This document shows, one piece after another, positions 1-8,919 of a DNA stretch of 64,000 bases. A model generated the notes under the pieces. It did no database searches, was not told where the DNA came from, and saw only the letters and a program-made list of their open reading frames with translations. Positions within the stretch are counted from its first letter, which is position 1. Every line of letters starts with the position of its first letter. The stretch comes from an uncultured Victivallales bacterium (GTDB taxonomy: Bacteria > Verrucomicrobiota > Lentisphaeria > Victivallales > UBA1829), in the NCBI GenBank assembly GCA_934644965.1, contig CAKUDG010000002.1, forward strand, positions 127,463 to 191,462, written 5' to 3'. Both the position numbers and the translations under genes were made by a program.

Positions 1-1
1 T

Positions 2-1531
2 GCAACGGTTCTGAAAAAGAACAACCAGGATCTGGCTTCTTTCCCGCATATGGCGGAACTGGACATTCCTCCGGTGCTGATTGCATCTCTGCAGCCGAAC
101 AGAGAAACGATCAGCGTCCTTCTGGCGGCGTCTGAACTTTCTCCGGTTGCGAGAGCGTTTCTGAATCTGCGGATGGTGGAGGAGCTTGATTTTCTCTCCA
201 GCGATTCAAAACTGGTGAAATTTGCATCGGCGCCGCCCTTGTGCATCCTTCCCCGGCCGGATGAGGATGAACGTTTTCATGTGCTGTATGCGGATCCGCG
301 TGCCTATATGGAGTCGGCGCAGAAGACGTATGATCTGATTTTCATAGAGCGTCCTTTGCCGTACAGTCTTTCGGAGAACCGGTTTTACACGTATGAATTT
401 TTCTGTGCGGCAGCCCGTCTTCTGAAGAACGGCGGGGCGTTTGCCCTGGCGCTGCCCGAGCTGAAGGGATATTCGGAAAATACGGTCTCTGAATTCTGCG
501 GTTCGCTTGCGCTGTCTTTGCGCAGGGTGTTCCGTCATGTGGAGTTCACGAATAAGAACGGGGTACGTCTGGTGATTGCAGGGAACACTCCGTCCATCAC
601 GAGGGACATGCTGCTGCTGGATGCGCGGACTTTTTCTTTTCAGGGCTTTGACCCATTTCTCCCGGAAGGTCTTCTTGCAGCGCTCTATCCGGATGTGATT
701 CAGGATCAGGATTCAGAACGGATTGCGGGAGCGGCGGTGAGCGCCGCGCCCAATCTGGATTTTTCGCCTGAACTGCCTGTACTGCTCTGGCAGAGACATC
801 CAGCACTGCGGGCGGGGAAGATCGGCGCAGGGGGCGGCGTCAGCGTTTACGGAGAGGATAGTTCTGAAGACGGAAAAGATGGAGAAGAAAGAAGCGAAGA
901 AGGCGGAATTGCATGGCGGATTGCGGGGGCGGCAAATTTCATCCGTCTTCATTCGGCGTTGATTTTTCTTCCGCTTCTTGCGCTGTATCTTCTTTTCCGG
1001 TATTTTGTCTCATGGAAGGCGGTGCATAAGAAGTCCTTTATTCTTTATGAGAACGGCCTGTTTTCCGGGGGGGTGCTTTGTTTTGTCTTTGCTCTTCAGG
1101 AAGGACGCATGGGAAACGGATATTTGCTTTTCCCTCTCGGGACCGGACTCTTCCTGCTGTCTGCCGCGGGAGTCTATCTTCTGAAGGAGAAGAAAAGTGC
1201 TGTGAGTTCCGTGCTGAAATGGTTCTCCTGTTTTCTTCCTGTTCTGGCCGTGCTTGCGGGGCAGTGCCCGGCATGGGGTGTGCAGCTTCTTTTCTTCCCG
1301 ATGCTCATGCTATGCGGTGCTTCGGGCGGACTGATCCATCATGCCATGCTGAATGATTCCAATACGCCGGAAGAAAACACTCTTCTTTTTTCAGCCGAAT
1401 TTCTCGGTCTGCTTTCCGGGATGCTTTTGTTTTCCTGTTTTGCCTTTTCTACGGCGGGAGCGCTTGCGGCCTGTGTGATTTTTCTTTCGGCCGTGAGGCT
1501 GATCCGCGTGGCATGGGATCAGGGCACCTGA
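2..1531 (+). CDS. Spermidine-synthase-like membrane protein, 5' end outside window
   Basis: The reading frame is open from base 2, before the first ATG at 50, so the gene is cut by the window edge. The visible N-terminal half resembles the C-terminal part of a SAM-methyltransferase-fold polyamine aminopropyltransferase domain: YDLIFIERPLPYSLSENRFY, then FYTYEFFCAAARLLKNGG, which matches the D-[FIL]-IF-x-D/E-x-PDP...NR-FY-T-x-EFF pattern of that family. An acidic, Gly/Ser-rich linker follows (about residues 270-290 counting from the ATG at 50), then about six hydrophobic segments, so the C-terminal half is membrane-embedded. Such membrane-fused SpeE-like proteins are common and often have no proven aminopropyltransferase activity. 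The polyamine operon on the opposite strand lies less than 1.5 kb away, but that operon carries its own spermidine route. Family assignment is fairly sure; substrate is unknown. Confidence 0.7.
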   Translation, partial: ATVLKKNNQDLASFPHMAELDIPPVLIASLQPNRETISVLLAASELSPVARAFLNLRMVEELDFLSSDSKLVKFASAPPLCILPRPDEDERFHVLYADPRAYMESAQKTYDLIFIERPLPYSLSENRFYTYEFFCAAARLLKNGGAFALALPELKGYSENTVSEFCGSLALSLRRVFRHVEFTNKNGVRLVIAGNTPSITRDMLLLDARTFSFQGFDPFLPEGLLAALYPDVIQDQDSERIAGAAVSAAPNLDFSPELPVLLWQRHPALRAGKIGAGGGVSVYGEDSSEDGKDGEERSEEGGIAWRIAGAANFIRLHSALIFLPLLALYLLFRYFVSWKAVHKKSFILYENGLFSGGVLCFVFALQEGRMGNGYLLFPLGTGLFLLSAAGVYLLKEKKSAVSSVLKWFSCFLPVLAVLAGQCPAWGVQLLFFPMLMLCGASGGLIHHAMLNDSNTPEENTLLFSAEFLGLLSGMLLFSCFAFSTAGALAACVIFLSAVRLIRVAWDQGT

Positions 1532-1635
1532 GAGAGTTGCGCGTGGCAATGGTGGAAAACAAAAAGACGACGTGCACCCGAAATCAAAACGAGGAAGTGG
1601 AACGAACGCAGGAAAGAAAAAAATAGAAGCGAATA

Positions 1636-2694
1636 ATGAGAGTAATGACGATGATGAAAAAAAACCGTTTCTCCTCCCTGATCTCTGCCTTCTTCCTGAT
1701 TCCGGCTCTGATATTATCCGTTTCAGCACAGGAAAAAACGCAGCGGAAGCAGCAGACCGCCGCACTGGGGCGGGAAACGCGTGTGGATTCCGTTCTGGCC
1801 TCTGTGAACGGAGAGCCGATCACGCTGCTGGATCTGATTCTGGAGAGCGGAAATGCGGAAATCCGCCTGGCTTCGATGTATTCCGGAGAACGACTGTATT
1901 CGGAGACGGAAAAATTCCGCCGGAACATGATTGAGGAGATCATTGTCCGGAAACTGGTCTATGAGGTTTACCGGGCCAAGCCTTTCAAAATAGAGAAGCA
2001 GTATGTGGAGGACGTTCTGGATTCCCTTGCCGCAACCATGGGCGACGGTTCCAGAGAGAGCCTTCTGAAAAAGGCCGGCGAGCTTGGCATTACACTGGAG
2101 GATCTACGGGAAAAGGCCGTGGAAAAACTGGCCGTTGATGCCATCCTTTCCGAATTCTGCGACCGCATGGTGTATATTACTCCGAAGGAAGTCTACGACA
2201 GTTACAGCAAATCCCCCGAAAAATGGACCGTTCCCGCTTCCGTGGAACTGCAGCTCCTGCAGATCCTGAAACAGGGCGGCCGCGGACATGCTTCCGGCAA
2301 TACGCCCGAAACCTTATGCAGACTCGTTTCCGGCCTTCTGAAGGATCAGGACAAGGATCCTGAACTCTTCACCCGCATCGTGAAGGAATATTCCGATGCA
2401 CCGAATGTGGAAAGCGGCGGACTCACAGGATCCATCGATCAGTCCAAACTGCGCCCGGAATTCGCCGAGGCGTTGAAGAAGTTGAAACCGGGTCAGGCGG
2501 TGGGACCAGTCGAGACTCCGGAGGGATTTTATTTCATCCGTCTGCTCCGGGAGACCCCTGCAAAATCCATTTCGTTTGAAGAGGTTTCTTCTCAAATCCG
2601 CGCTAGGCTCCAGTCCGCAGCCGTCGCAAAACGGAGAAGTGAATATGCAGAACGGCTCAAATCCAGAGCGCTGATCCGTTATTTCTTTCAATAA
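1636..2694 (+). CDS. SurA/PpiC-type periplasmic peptidyl-prolyl isomerase
   Basis: A 352-residue exported protein with a basic N-terminus and hydrophobic signal segment (SSLISAFFLIPALILSVSAQ). A SurA-like N-terminal chaperone region begins with VDSVLASVNGEPITLLDLI and is followed by a long helical section. One parvulin (PpiC) domain spans roughly residues 200-305, including the typical GGLTGSIDQSKLRPEFAEAL and GPVETPEGFYFIRL stretches. Expected role: folding of outer-membrane and periplasmic proteins. Several in-frame ATGs exist (1636, 1645, 1651, 1654). The GAGAG at 1640-1644 fits 1651 or 1654 better than 1636, so the true protein may be five or six residues shorter. It has one PPIase domain rather than the two of E. 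coli SurA, so SurA-like is safer than surA. Confidence 0.8.
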   Translation: MRVMTMMKKNRFSSLISAFFLIPALILSVSAQEKTQRKQQTAALGRETRVDSVLASVNGEPITLLDLILESGNAEIRLASMYSGERLYSETEKFRRNMIEEIIVRKLVYEVYRAKPFKIEKQYVEDVLDSLAATMGDGSRESLLKKAGELGITLEDLREKAVEKLAVDAILSEFCDRMVYITPKEVYDSYSKSPEKWTVPASVELQLLQILKQGGRGHASGNTPETLCRLVSGLLKDQDKDPELFTRIVKEYSDAPNVESGGLTGSIDQSKLRPEFAEALKKLKPGQAVGPVETPEGFYFIRLLRETPAKSISFEEVSSQIRARLQSAAVAKRRSEYAERLKSRALIRYFFQ

Positions 2695-2857
2695 CTTTTT
2701 TCCTCAATACACCAGTCTTGTTTCCTGGAAGGGGGGAAAAAAACGTCTGCTTTCCCTAGCGGATGGAATCGGATCTTTTCCCTGTAAAAAACGCATGGCG
2801 GAGAAAAAAAGAAGAAGAGAAAGACTGTTGCGTGGAGAGTCCCGGAGCAGCTTTTTT

Positions 2858-4021
2858 TCAGGAAAGACGGTTTCTGAAGTCCTCATAGGAGAACGTGCGG
2901 ACGACTCTGAAGTCTCCGTTTTCAGGATCCCAGATTGCGATGGAGGGCAGGGCGAGTCCGTTGAAGGTGTTGGTCTTGACCATGGAATAGATGGCCATGT
3001 CCAGGAAGGCGATCCTGTCTCCGACTTTGAGAGGGTGCGGGAAGGAATAATCTCCGATCACATCTCCGGCGAGGCAGGAATGTCCGGCAAAACGGTAGCA
3101 GAAGGGATATTCTCCAGGCTTTCCCGCTCCGGCAACTTCCGGCCGATAGGGCATTTCAAGGACGTCCGGCATATGAGCGGCGGCGGAAACATTGAGAATT
3201 GCAATGTCACATTCATTGTGGACGATGTCCAGGACCGTGGCGGTCAGATATCCCGCATTCAGTGCGACCGCTTCGCCGGGTTCCAGATAGAGCGTTTCAA
3301 TGCCGCAGCGCTCTTTGAAGGAACGAATCAGACTGCACAGAAGCTCCAGATTGTAGTCCGGACGTGTAATATGATGACCTCCCCCGAAATTGATCCATTT
3401 CATCTTCGGGATCAGGTCTCCGAATCGTTTTTCAAAGGCTTTCAGTGTCCGTTCCAGAGCATCGGCGTTTTTCTGGCAGAGGGTGTGAAAATGCAGGCCC
3501 GATATCCCTTCAAGCGATTCCCCCGCAAACGCTTCACGGAGAATTCCCAGACGTGACTTCGGCGCACAGGGCGAATAGATTTCCGCCTCCGCTTCCGAAT
3601 GTTCCGGATTCACTCTGAGACCGAAGGAGACTCTTTCTTCAAAGGCTCTTGTCAGATCGCGGAAACGTTTCCATTGCGAAAAGGAATTGAAAACAACATG
3701 ATCCGAAAGAGCAAGAAGTTCACTCAGGTCTTCCCGGGAATAGGCGGCCGCAAAAGAGTGAACCTCCTTGCCGAATTCCTCGCGTCCGAGTCTTGCCTCA
3801 TAGGGGGAACTGGCGCAGACTCCGTCCAGCACCGTCCGCAGCAGCGGATAGACTGAAAACATGGAAAATGCCTTCTGCGCCAGCAGAATTCGGGCACCCG
3901 TCTGCCGGCGGACATTCTCAAGAATCGCCAGATTCCTCCTCAGCACTCCCAGATCCACCACAAAACAGGGGTTGGGAATCTGATAGAGATCAAGGCCTTC
4001 CTCCGGCGTCAGCGTCAGCAT
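2858..4021 (-). CDS. nspC: Carboxynorspermidine/carboxyspermidine decarboxylase
   Basis: A 387-residue fold-III PLP decarboxylase. The start region NPCFVVDLGVLRRNL with ILLAQKAFSMFSVYPLL carries the PLP-binding lysine (QKAF), and the glycine loop WINFGGGHHITRPDYN and the LEPGEAV motif are typical of NspC. It decarboxylates carboxy(nor)spermidine to (nor)spermidine in the cytoplasm. It is the last gene of a minus-strand operon, 67 bp after the dehydrogenase that makes its substrate. The ATG at 4021 is preceded by AAGGAG with 10 bp spacing, which supports this start. The sequence cannot show whether norspermidine or spermidine is the real product; spermidine is likely because the operon starts with arginine decarboxylase. 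Confidence 0.9.
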   Translation of the reverse strand: MLTLTPEEGLDLYQIPNPCFVVDLGVLRRNLAILENVRRQTGARILLAQKAFSMFSVYPLLRTVLDGVCASSPYEARLGREEFGKEVHSFAAAYSREDLSELLALSDHVVFNSFSQWKRFRDLTRAFEERVSFGLRVNPEHSEAEAEIYSPCAPKSRLGILREAFAGESLEGISGLHFHTLCQKNADALERTLKAFEKRFGDLIPKMKWINFGGGHHITRPDYNLELLCSLIRSFKERCGIETLYLEPGEAVALNAGYLTATVLDIVHNECDIAILNVSAAAHMPDVLEMPYRPEVAGAGKPGEYPFCYRFAGHSCLAGDVIGDYSFPHPLKVGDRIAFLDMAIYSMVKTNTFNGLALPSIAIWDPENGDFRVVRTFSYEDFRNRLS

Positions 4022-4088
4022 CGGGAATGTTCTCCTTATTGGGATTCTGTCTGGATTTCAAATTTGTTTCCCCCCCTTTTTTCTTTTT

Positions 4089-5285
4089 TTATTCCGGGTC
4101 GGTAAAAGACTCGGTCCAGGGCAGTCCGTATTGAGTCAGCTTCTTCATGAAGGGTTCGGGATCGAAGTGTTCCATGTTGAAGACTCCCGGCTCGCGCCAG
4201 GTGCCGGAAGCCACCATCATGGCGCCGATCATGGCAGGAACACCCGTCGTGTAGGAGACCGCCTGAGACTGGACTTCCCGATAGCATTCCTCATGATCGC
4301 AGACATTGTAGATGTAATACGATCTGGGCTTTCCATCCTTGCATCCCCGGATGAGACAGCCGATACAGGTTTTTCCCCGGGTGGTGGGTCCGAGAGTCGC
4401 CGGATCCGGAAGGAGCGCCTTCAGAAACTGAAGAGGGACAATTTCCTGACCATTGTAAAGCACAGGATCGATCCGTGTCATTCCGACGTTTTCAAGAACT
4501 TCCAGATGTTTCAGGTAATTATCCGAGAAAGTCATCCAGAATCTGGCTTCCCTGAGGCCCTTTTTCTGAAGGAAGGGAGCCAGCGATTCCAGTTCCTCAT
4601 GCCAGAGGAGATAAATTTTCTTCGGCCCGATGCCGGCTGGGAAATCGAAGATTTTGCTGAATTCCATCGGCTTTGTTTCGATGAATTTGCCGTCTTTGAA
4701 GTACTTGCCGTTGGCGCTGACTTCGCGGATATTGATTTCGGGATTGAAATTGGTGGCGAAAGGGTGACCGTTGTCCGCGGCGTTGGCGTCGATGATGTCC
4801 AGGGAGTCGATGCTGTCGAAATAATTCTGCTTGACCGCCCAGGCGGTGTAGACGTTCGTCACCCCGGGATCGAATCCGCTGCCGAGGAGTGCGGTGAGGC
4901 CCTTTTCCTTGAAACGGTCGCGGTAGGCCCACTGCCATTTGTATTCAAAATGGGCGACATCGGGCGGCTCGTAGTTGGCGGTGTCGACATAATTTGTTCC
5001 TGCTTCCAGACAGGCGTCCATGATATGGAGATCCTGATAAGGAAGAGCCACATTCAATACCACGTCCGGACGGCAGCTGCGGATCAGTTCCGTCAGCTGA
5101 GGAACGTTGTCCGCATCCACCTGAGCCGTCCTGATCGGTCTTTTCAGCTGGGCCGCGATTTTTCTGCATTTTTCCTCGTTGCGGCTGGCAAGCGTGATTT
5201 CGCTGAAGGTTTCTTCCGCCTGTGCACATTTATGCGTTGCCACGGCTCCGACGCCGCCCGCTCCGATGATCAGAACCTTTGCCAT
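4089..5285 (-). CDS. Carboxynorspermidine/carboxyspermidine dehydrogenase (saccharopine dehydrogenase family)
   Basis: A 398-residue protein with a Rossmann start KVLIIGAGGVGAVATHKCA and the saccharopine-dehydrogenase hallmark regions ASRNEEKCRKIA, DVVLNVALPYQDLHIMDACL and GTNYVDTANYE. The stretch GSGFDPGVTNVYTAWAVK is characteristic of carboxynorspermidine synthase. The enzyme reductively condenses aspartate semialdehyde with putrescine (or diaminopropane) using NAD(P)H. Its product is the substrate of the downstream nspC. AAGGAG lies 10 bp before the ATG at 5285. The gene is 42 bp after speA, so the three genes are probably one transcript. Confidence 0.9.
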   Translation of the reverse strand: MAKVLIIGAGGVGAVATHKCAQAEETFSEITLASRNEEKCRKIAAQLKRPIRTAQVDADNVPQLTELIRSCRPDVVLNVALPYQDLHIMDACLEAGTNYVDTANYEPPDVAHFEYKWQWAYRDRFKEKGLTALLGSGFDPGVTNVYTAWAVKQNYFDSIDSLDIIDANAADNGHPFATNFNPEINIREVSANGKYFKDGKFIETKPMEFSKIFDFPAGIGPKKIYLLWHEELESLAPFLQKKGLREARFWMTFSDNYLKHLEVLENVGMTRIDPVLYNGQEIVPLQFLKALLPDPATLGPTTRGKTCIGCLIRGCKDGKPRSYYIYNVCDHEECYREVQSQAVSYTTGVPAMIGAMMVASGTWREPGVFNMEHFDPEPFMKKLTQYGLPWTESFTDPE

Positions 5286-5327
5286 GTTTTTCTGTCTCCT
5301 TACAAAGAAAAAAGTGAATGACGCTTT

Positions 5328-7253
5328 TCAACGTTCAAAATAGGTGTATCCGCGGATGCCGTTCTCGTAGACATTCATGATGGTCTTGCGTTCGGCGGGG
5401 GAAATGAGTTTCTCACGGACTGCACGTTCGGCGGAACGGCGGAAACTGTCGATCAGATCTCGCGGGTTGTATTCCACGTATGAAAGAACGTCCGAGACGG
5501 AATCGCCTTCCAGTTCCTTGACAATTTCCACTCTGCCGTCCTGCTGGGAAATGTTCACACTGACGATGTTCGTGTCTCCGAGCAGATTATGGAGATCCCC
5601 CAGAGTCTCCTGATAGGCGCCCACAAGGAAAACGCCCAGATAATATTCTTCATTGTCCCGGATTTCGTGAAGCGGGAGGGTGTGGCGTTCATCGTGAAGA
5701 TCAACAAAATGATCGATTTTTCCATCGCAGTCGCAGGTGATGTCGGAAATGATTGCGTTTCTGGTCGGGCGCTCCCCGAGTCTGTGGATAGGCATGATCG
5801 GAAACAGCTGCTTGATTGCCCAGGAATCTGTGAGAGACTGGAATACGCTGAAATTCCCGTAATAAATGTCCGCCAGCGCCGTATCCAGATCTTCAAATTC
5901 GTCCGGAACGTATTTGAGTTTCTTGACTTCCTTGTTCACGGAGACCATTATGTGCCAGAATGCACTCTCGGCCAGCGCCCTTTCGCGGAGGGGAATGCGC
6001 CCGTTCTTGAAGAGAATGCGGATTTCATCCCGGTAGTAGATCGCATCGTGATAGCATTCCTGAAGATTTTTCTGATTGATGTTCTTCAGAATGCCCATGA
6101 GGTCCTTGGTCATTTCACTGGCTTCGGCGGGAATGGTGTCCGGAATCCGGGAGGGCTCGAAGCGGGCGACATCCAGAATATTGAAGAGAAGGACGGAGTA
6201 ATAGGCCGTGGTCGCGCGCCCTGATTCCGTGATGATCGTCGGGTGCGGAATGTTTTTCGCGGTCAGGGTTTCTCCGACTGTTTCAATGATGTCCACACAG
6301 TATTCGTCCAGCGTGTAGTTCCGGCTCTGATGGTAATTCGTATGGGAACCGTCGTAATCGACCGCCAGTCCTCCGCCGAGGTCCAGATAGCCCATCTTCG
6401 CCCCTTCTTCCACAAGACCGCAATAGACGCGGCTGGCTTCCAGCACGCCCGCCCGGATGTCGCGGATATTCGGAATCTGGGAACCGATATGGTAATGCAG
6501 CAGGCGCAGACAGTCCAGCATGTCTTCCCTGCGGAGCATGTCCACCAGTTCGATGAGTTCCGCCGTATTGAGCCCGAATACGCTGCGGTCCCCTCCGGAT
6601 TCGGTCCACTGGCCGCCCGCACGCGTGGAAAGCTTCATCCTCATGCCGATCATGGGGCGGATTCCGAGAGCGCGGCTTCGCTCGATAATCGCCGGAAGTT
6701 CACTCGGCATTTCCACCACAAGAATGCACTGGAGTCCGAGTTTGCACGCGTAAAGGCCCATGTCGATGAATTCTTCATCCTTGTAACCGTTGCAGACGAT
6801 GCAGGCCTCGCGGTCCTCCAGCATTCCCAGTGCGGCGATGAGTTCTGCCTTGCTCCCCGCTTCCAGGCCGTGGTGAAATTCTCTCCCGTAACGCGTGATG
6901 TCCTCCAGAACCTGCTGCTGCTGGTTGACCTTCACGGGGAAAACCCCTTTGTAGACACCATGGTAGTTTGTCTGCTCGATGGCTTTCCGGAAGGAGGAGT
7001 GCAGAAGGCGGATCTGGGAATCCAGAATGTTCCCGACGCGCAGAAGAACGGGCATGTTCATTCCCCGTTCCTTGATCCCGTTCACAATGCTGAGAAGACT
7101 CGCACAGGGTGCGTTTTTTCCGGGGTATGGGGTAATGACGACTTCCCCGCTATCCGTCACGTCAAAATATCCGGCTCCCCAGTCCTTGACTCCGTACAGG
7201 TCTGCCGAATCCTGCGGAGTCCAGTGTTCAAAAGTTTCTTTGCGAATATTCAT
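5328..7253 (-). CDS. speA: Biosynthetic arginine decarboxylase
   Basis: A 641-residue SpeA, close to the usual 630-660. It turns arginine into agmatine with PLP. Seen: PLP-lysine region YKGVFPVKVNQQQQVLEDI, HHGLEAGSKAELIAAL, the glycine loop GYLDLGGGLAVDYDGS and the catalytic region CDCDGKIDHFVD. The start was set at ATG 7253 (MNIRKETFEHWTPQDSADLY), which has GGGAGG 12 bp upstream. A longer in-frame TTG at 7337 was rejected because it lies at the expected transcription start of a good promoter (7340-7368), and its apparent GGAAGGAG falls between -35 and -10. First gene of the polyamine operon. No agmatinase or agmatine deiminase is present in the window, so putrescine formation must be encoded elsewhere. 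Confidence 0.95.
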   Translation of the reverse strand: MNIRKETFEHWTPQDSADLYGVKDWGAGYFDVTDSGEVVITPYPGKNAPCASLLSIVNGIKERGMNMPVLLRVGNILDSQIRLLHSSFRKAIEQTNYHGVYKGVFPVKVNQQQQVLEDITRYGREFHHGLEAGSKAELIAALGMLEDREACIVCNGYKDEEFIDMGLYACKLGLQCILVVEMPSELPAIIERSRALGIRPMIGMRMKLSTRAGGQWTESGGDRSVFGLNTAELIELVDMLRREDMLDCLRLLHYHIGSQIPNIRDIRAGVLEASRVYCGLVEEGAKMGYLDLGGGLAVDYDGSHTNYHQSRNYTLDEYCVDIIETVGETLTAKNIPHPTIITESGRATTAYYSVLLFNILDVARFEPSRIPDTIPAEASEMTKDLMGILKNINQKNLQECYHDAIYYRDEIRILFKNGRIPLRERALAESAFWHIMVSVNKEVKKLKYVPDEFEDLDTALADIYYGNFSVFQSLTDSWAIKQLFPIMPIHRLGERPTRNAIISDITCDCDGKIDHFVDLHDERHTLPLHEIRDNEEYYLGVFLVGAYQETLGDLHNLLGDTNIVSVNISQQDGRVEIVKELEGDSVSDVLSYVEYNPRDLIDSFRRSAERAVREKLISPAERKTIMNVYENGIRGYTYFER

Positions 7254-7339
7254 TTCCGGCAGAATCCTCCCGCCTGTCAAAAATTCCCTTGTCTGCAAAA
7301 AAAAATCCGCGTCGGAACACGGAAAAAACAATATCAAAT

Positions 7340-7368
7340 ACTATATCTCCTTCCGGACCCGTTTTCAA
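7340..7368 (-). promoter_or_regulatory. Promoter of the speA operon
   Basis: On the minus strand TTGAAA (7368-7363), a 17-bp spacer and TATAGT (7345-7340). The expected transcription start lies near 7333, about 80 bp before the speA ATG. It excludes the upstream TTG codon as a start. Confidence 0.7.
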
Positions 7369-7521
7369 ATCTTTCTGAAGGATTTCCGCCTTGCTTTTCT
7401 ACCGTGACTTTTTCCCGGGATTTTTCCTCTCCCCGGGGGAAGGTCGGCAAATCCCTCTTGGGTAAAAATGACGCGGGGCGGAGAAAGAAGGGAGATACGG
7501 AGTAAAAAATGAAAAGGGGGA

Positions 7522-7590
7522 GGGGAGGCAGGCGGGGAAAGAAAAGAGAAAAAAATAAAGATTCTTTCTCTCCTGTGTTTTTTCCTCCCC
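7522..7590 (-). terminator. Imperfect hairpin after the secretin-ABC operon
   Basis: GGGGAGG at 7522-7528 pairs with CCTCCCC at 7584-7590, and an inner arm AGAGAAA pairs with TTTCTCT around 7544-7572. On the minus strand it follows the end of the permease gene at 7648 and is flanked by pyrimidine-rich DNA. It may terminate the export operon before the speA promoter. The stem is imperfect, so this is tentative. Confidence 0.35.
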
Positions 7591-7620
7591 AGCGATTCCG
7601 CAATTCTTTGTTTCAGACGG

Positions 7621-7648
7621 ACTTTATACTTGATACTTTATACTTGAT
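7621..7648. repeat. Exact 14-bp tandem repeat abutting the permease stop codon
   Basis: The unit ACTTTATACTTGAT occurs twice head to tail (7621-7634 and 7635-7648) with no mismatch. Its last base is the first base of the TAA stop codon of the permease gene on the minus strand. The 394-bp gap 7254-7647 otherwise holds purine/pyrimidine tracts, a possible terminator and the speA promoter. Confidence 0.9.
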
Positions 7649-8919
7649 TATTCCGCCCTCAGGACATCAATCGGATTCTGCTGGGCAGCCTTCCAGGCGG
7701 GATAGGTGCCGAAGACGATCCCGATGAATGCGGAAATCACCAGAGAAAGAAGAACTGACCAGATGGAGAAAATGACAGGCCAGCCTGCATAGCGTGTCAC
7801 CACATCGGAGATCAGGACTCCGAGGACGACTCCGATGGCGCCTCCGATTGAAGTCAGGAAAATCGTTTCCAGCAGGAACTGAATGATGATGTCCGACTTT
7901 TTGGCTCCGAGAGCGCGGCGTGTTCCGATTTCCTTCCGTCGCTCATAGACATTGGCAAGCATGATGTTCATGATGCCGATGCCGCCCACCAGGAGGGAGA
8001 TGCCGGCAATGGAACTCATGACGACGGTGAAGATGTTCTGAGTCTGTTCCCGTTGTTTGAGGAGTTCAAAAGGAACAATGTGTTCCCAGTCCCGTTTGTC
8101 AGCGTGAGATTTTTCCAGATAGGCGGCGATGCGTTTCGAGGTGTAGTCGATATAGGCGATGTCGGTCACCGTGACGATGAACGTGTCGAAATCGACGCAT
8201 TCGACCATGATGGAATGAGGTTCCCGCGTGAAGGCCTTTTTCCCGTAGAGCGCATCGGACGTGCTCATGGGAATCAGGACCAGGTCGTTCGGAGAGCCGA
8301 TTCCTGAAATCTGCGTGCCCAGATTGTTTTCAATGATTCCGACGATCCGGAAGAGACTGTCGTCTATCTTGAGATTGCTCCCGATGATGTTCCGCTCTCC
8401 GATGGTGAAGAGTTTTCGTTTCGCGTTCCTGCCGATGACGCAGACATTGGAGTCGGAGGAATAGTCGATTCTGCTCAACCATCTGCCTTGAATGACCTCG
8501 GAACGACTTTCCCGGAGAAAATCGGGACTGACTCCGACCAGCAGCAGATCCGTCCGGGTGGTGCCGCGCAGAATCTTCTTCCGGGTGTTCCGCGCCGTTG
8601 AGACGCCCGACACGTTGTCCATGTGCCGGATGTGGTCCAGATCCTGTTCCGTGAGTCCGTAGGTTTCGACGATGCTGGAATTGGTGGTGTTGGTCGTATC
8701 TTTCCCCTCCGCGGGCGGTTTCTTGGAAAAGACGATGATTTTGTCGATCCCCATGGCGGAAATCTGCGCAATGGCCTGTTCTTTTGCCCCCTCCGAGATG
8801 GAAAGCATGGAAATAACGCTGCCCACACCGAAAATAATGCCGAGGGAGGTCAGAATGGAGCGGACCTTGTGAAGCATCAGGTTGTGGAAGGCCAGAAGAA
8901 AATGGTCGGGGACTCTCAT
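7648..8919 (-). CDS. MacB/FtsX-family ABC transporter permease
   Basis: A 423-residue integral membrane protein with the MacB layout. One N-terminal membrane helix (HKVRSILTSLGIIFGVGSVI) is followed by a large periplasmic MacB_PCD domain (about residues 50-290). Three C-terminal helices follow, with GTRRALGAKKSDIIIQFLLE, the typical coupling loop of FtsX permeases, between them. It should couple to the ATPase encoded just upstream; the start ATG 8919 overlaps that stop by 4 bp. It is the last gene of the secretin-adaptor-ATPase-permease operon. MacB-type permeases act as mechanotransmitters that push periplasmic substrates outward rather than moving them across the inner membrane. The substrate here is unknown. 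Confidence 0.9.
   Translation of the reverse strand: MRVPDHFLLAFHNLMLHKVRSILTSLGIIFGVGSVISMLSISEGAKEQAIAQISAMGIDKIIVFSKKPPAEGKDTTNTTNSSIVETYGLTEQDLDHIRHMDNVSGVSTARNTRKKILRGTTRTDLLLVGVSPDFLRESRSEVIQGRWLSRIDYSSDSNVCVIGRNAKRKLFTIGERNIIGSNLKIDDSLFRIVGIIENNLGTQISGIGSPNDLVLIPMSTSDALYGKKAFTREPHSIMVECVDFDTFIVTVTDIAYIDYTSKRIAAYLEKSHADKRDWEHIVPFELLKQREQTQNIFTVVMSSIAGISLLVGGIGIMNIMLANVYERRKEIGTRRALGAKKSDIIIQFLLETIFLTSIGGAIGVVLGVLISDVVTRYAGWPVIFSIWSVLLSLVISAFIGIVFGTYPAWKAAQQNPIDVLRAE

Noticed and set aside
7254..7337. A TTG start that would lengthen SpeA by 28 residues with an apparent GGAAGGAG site.
   Set aside because: The GGAAGGAG lies between the -35 and -10 of a good promoter, so the TTG would be at or before the transcription start.
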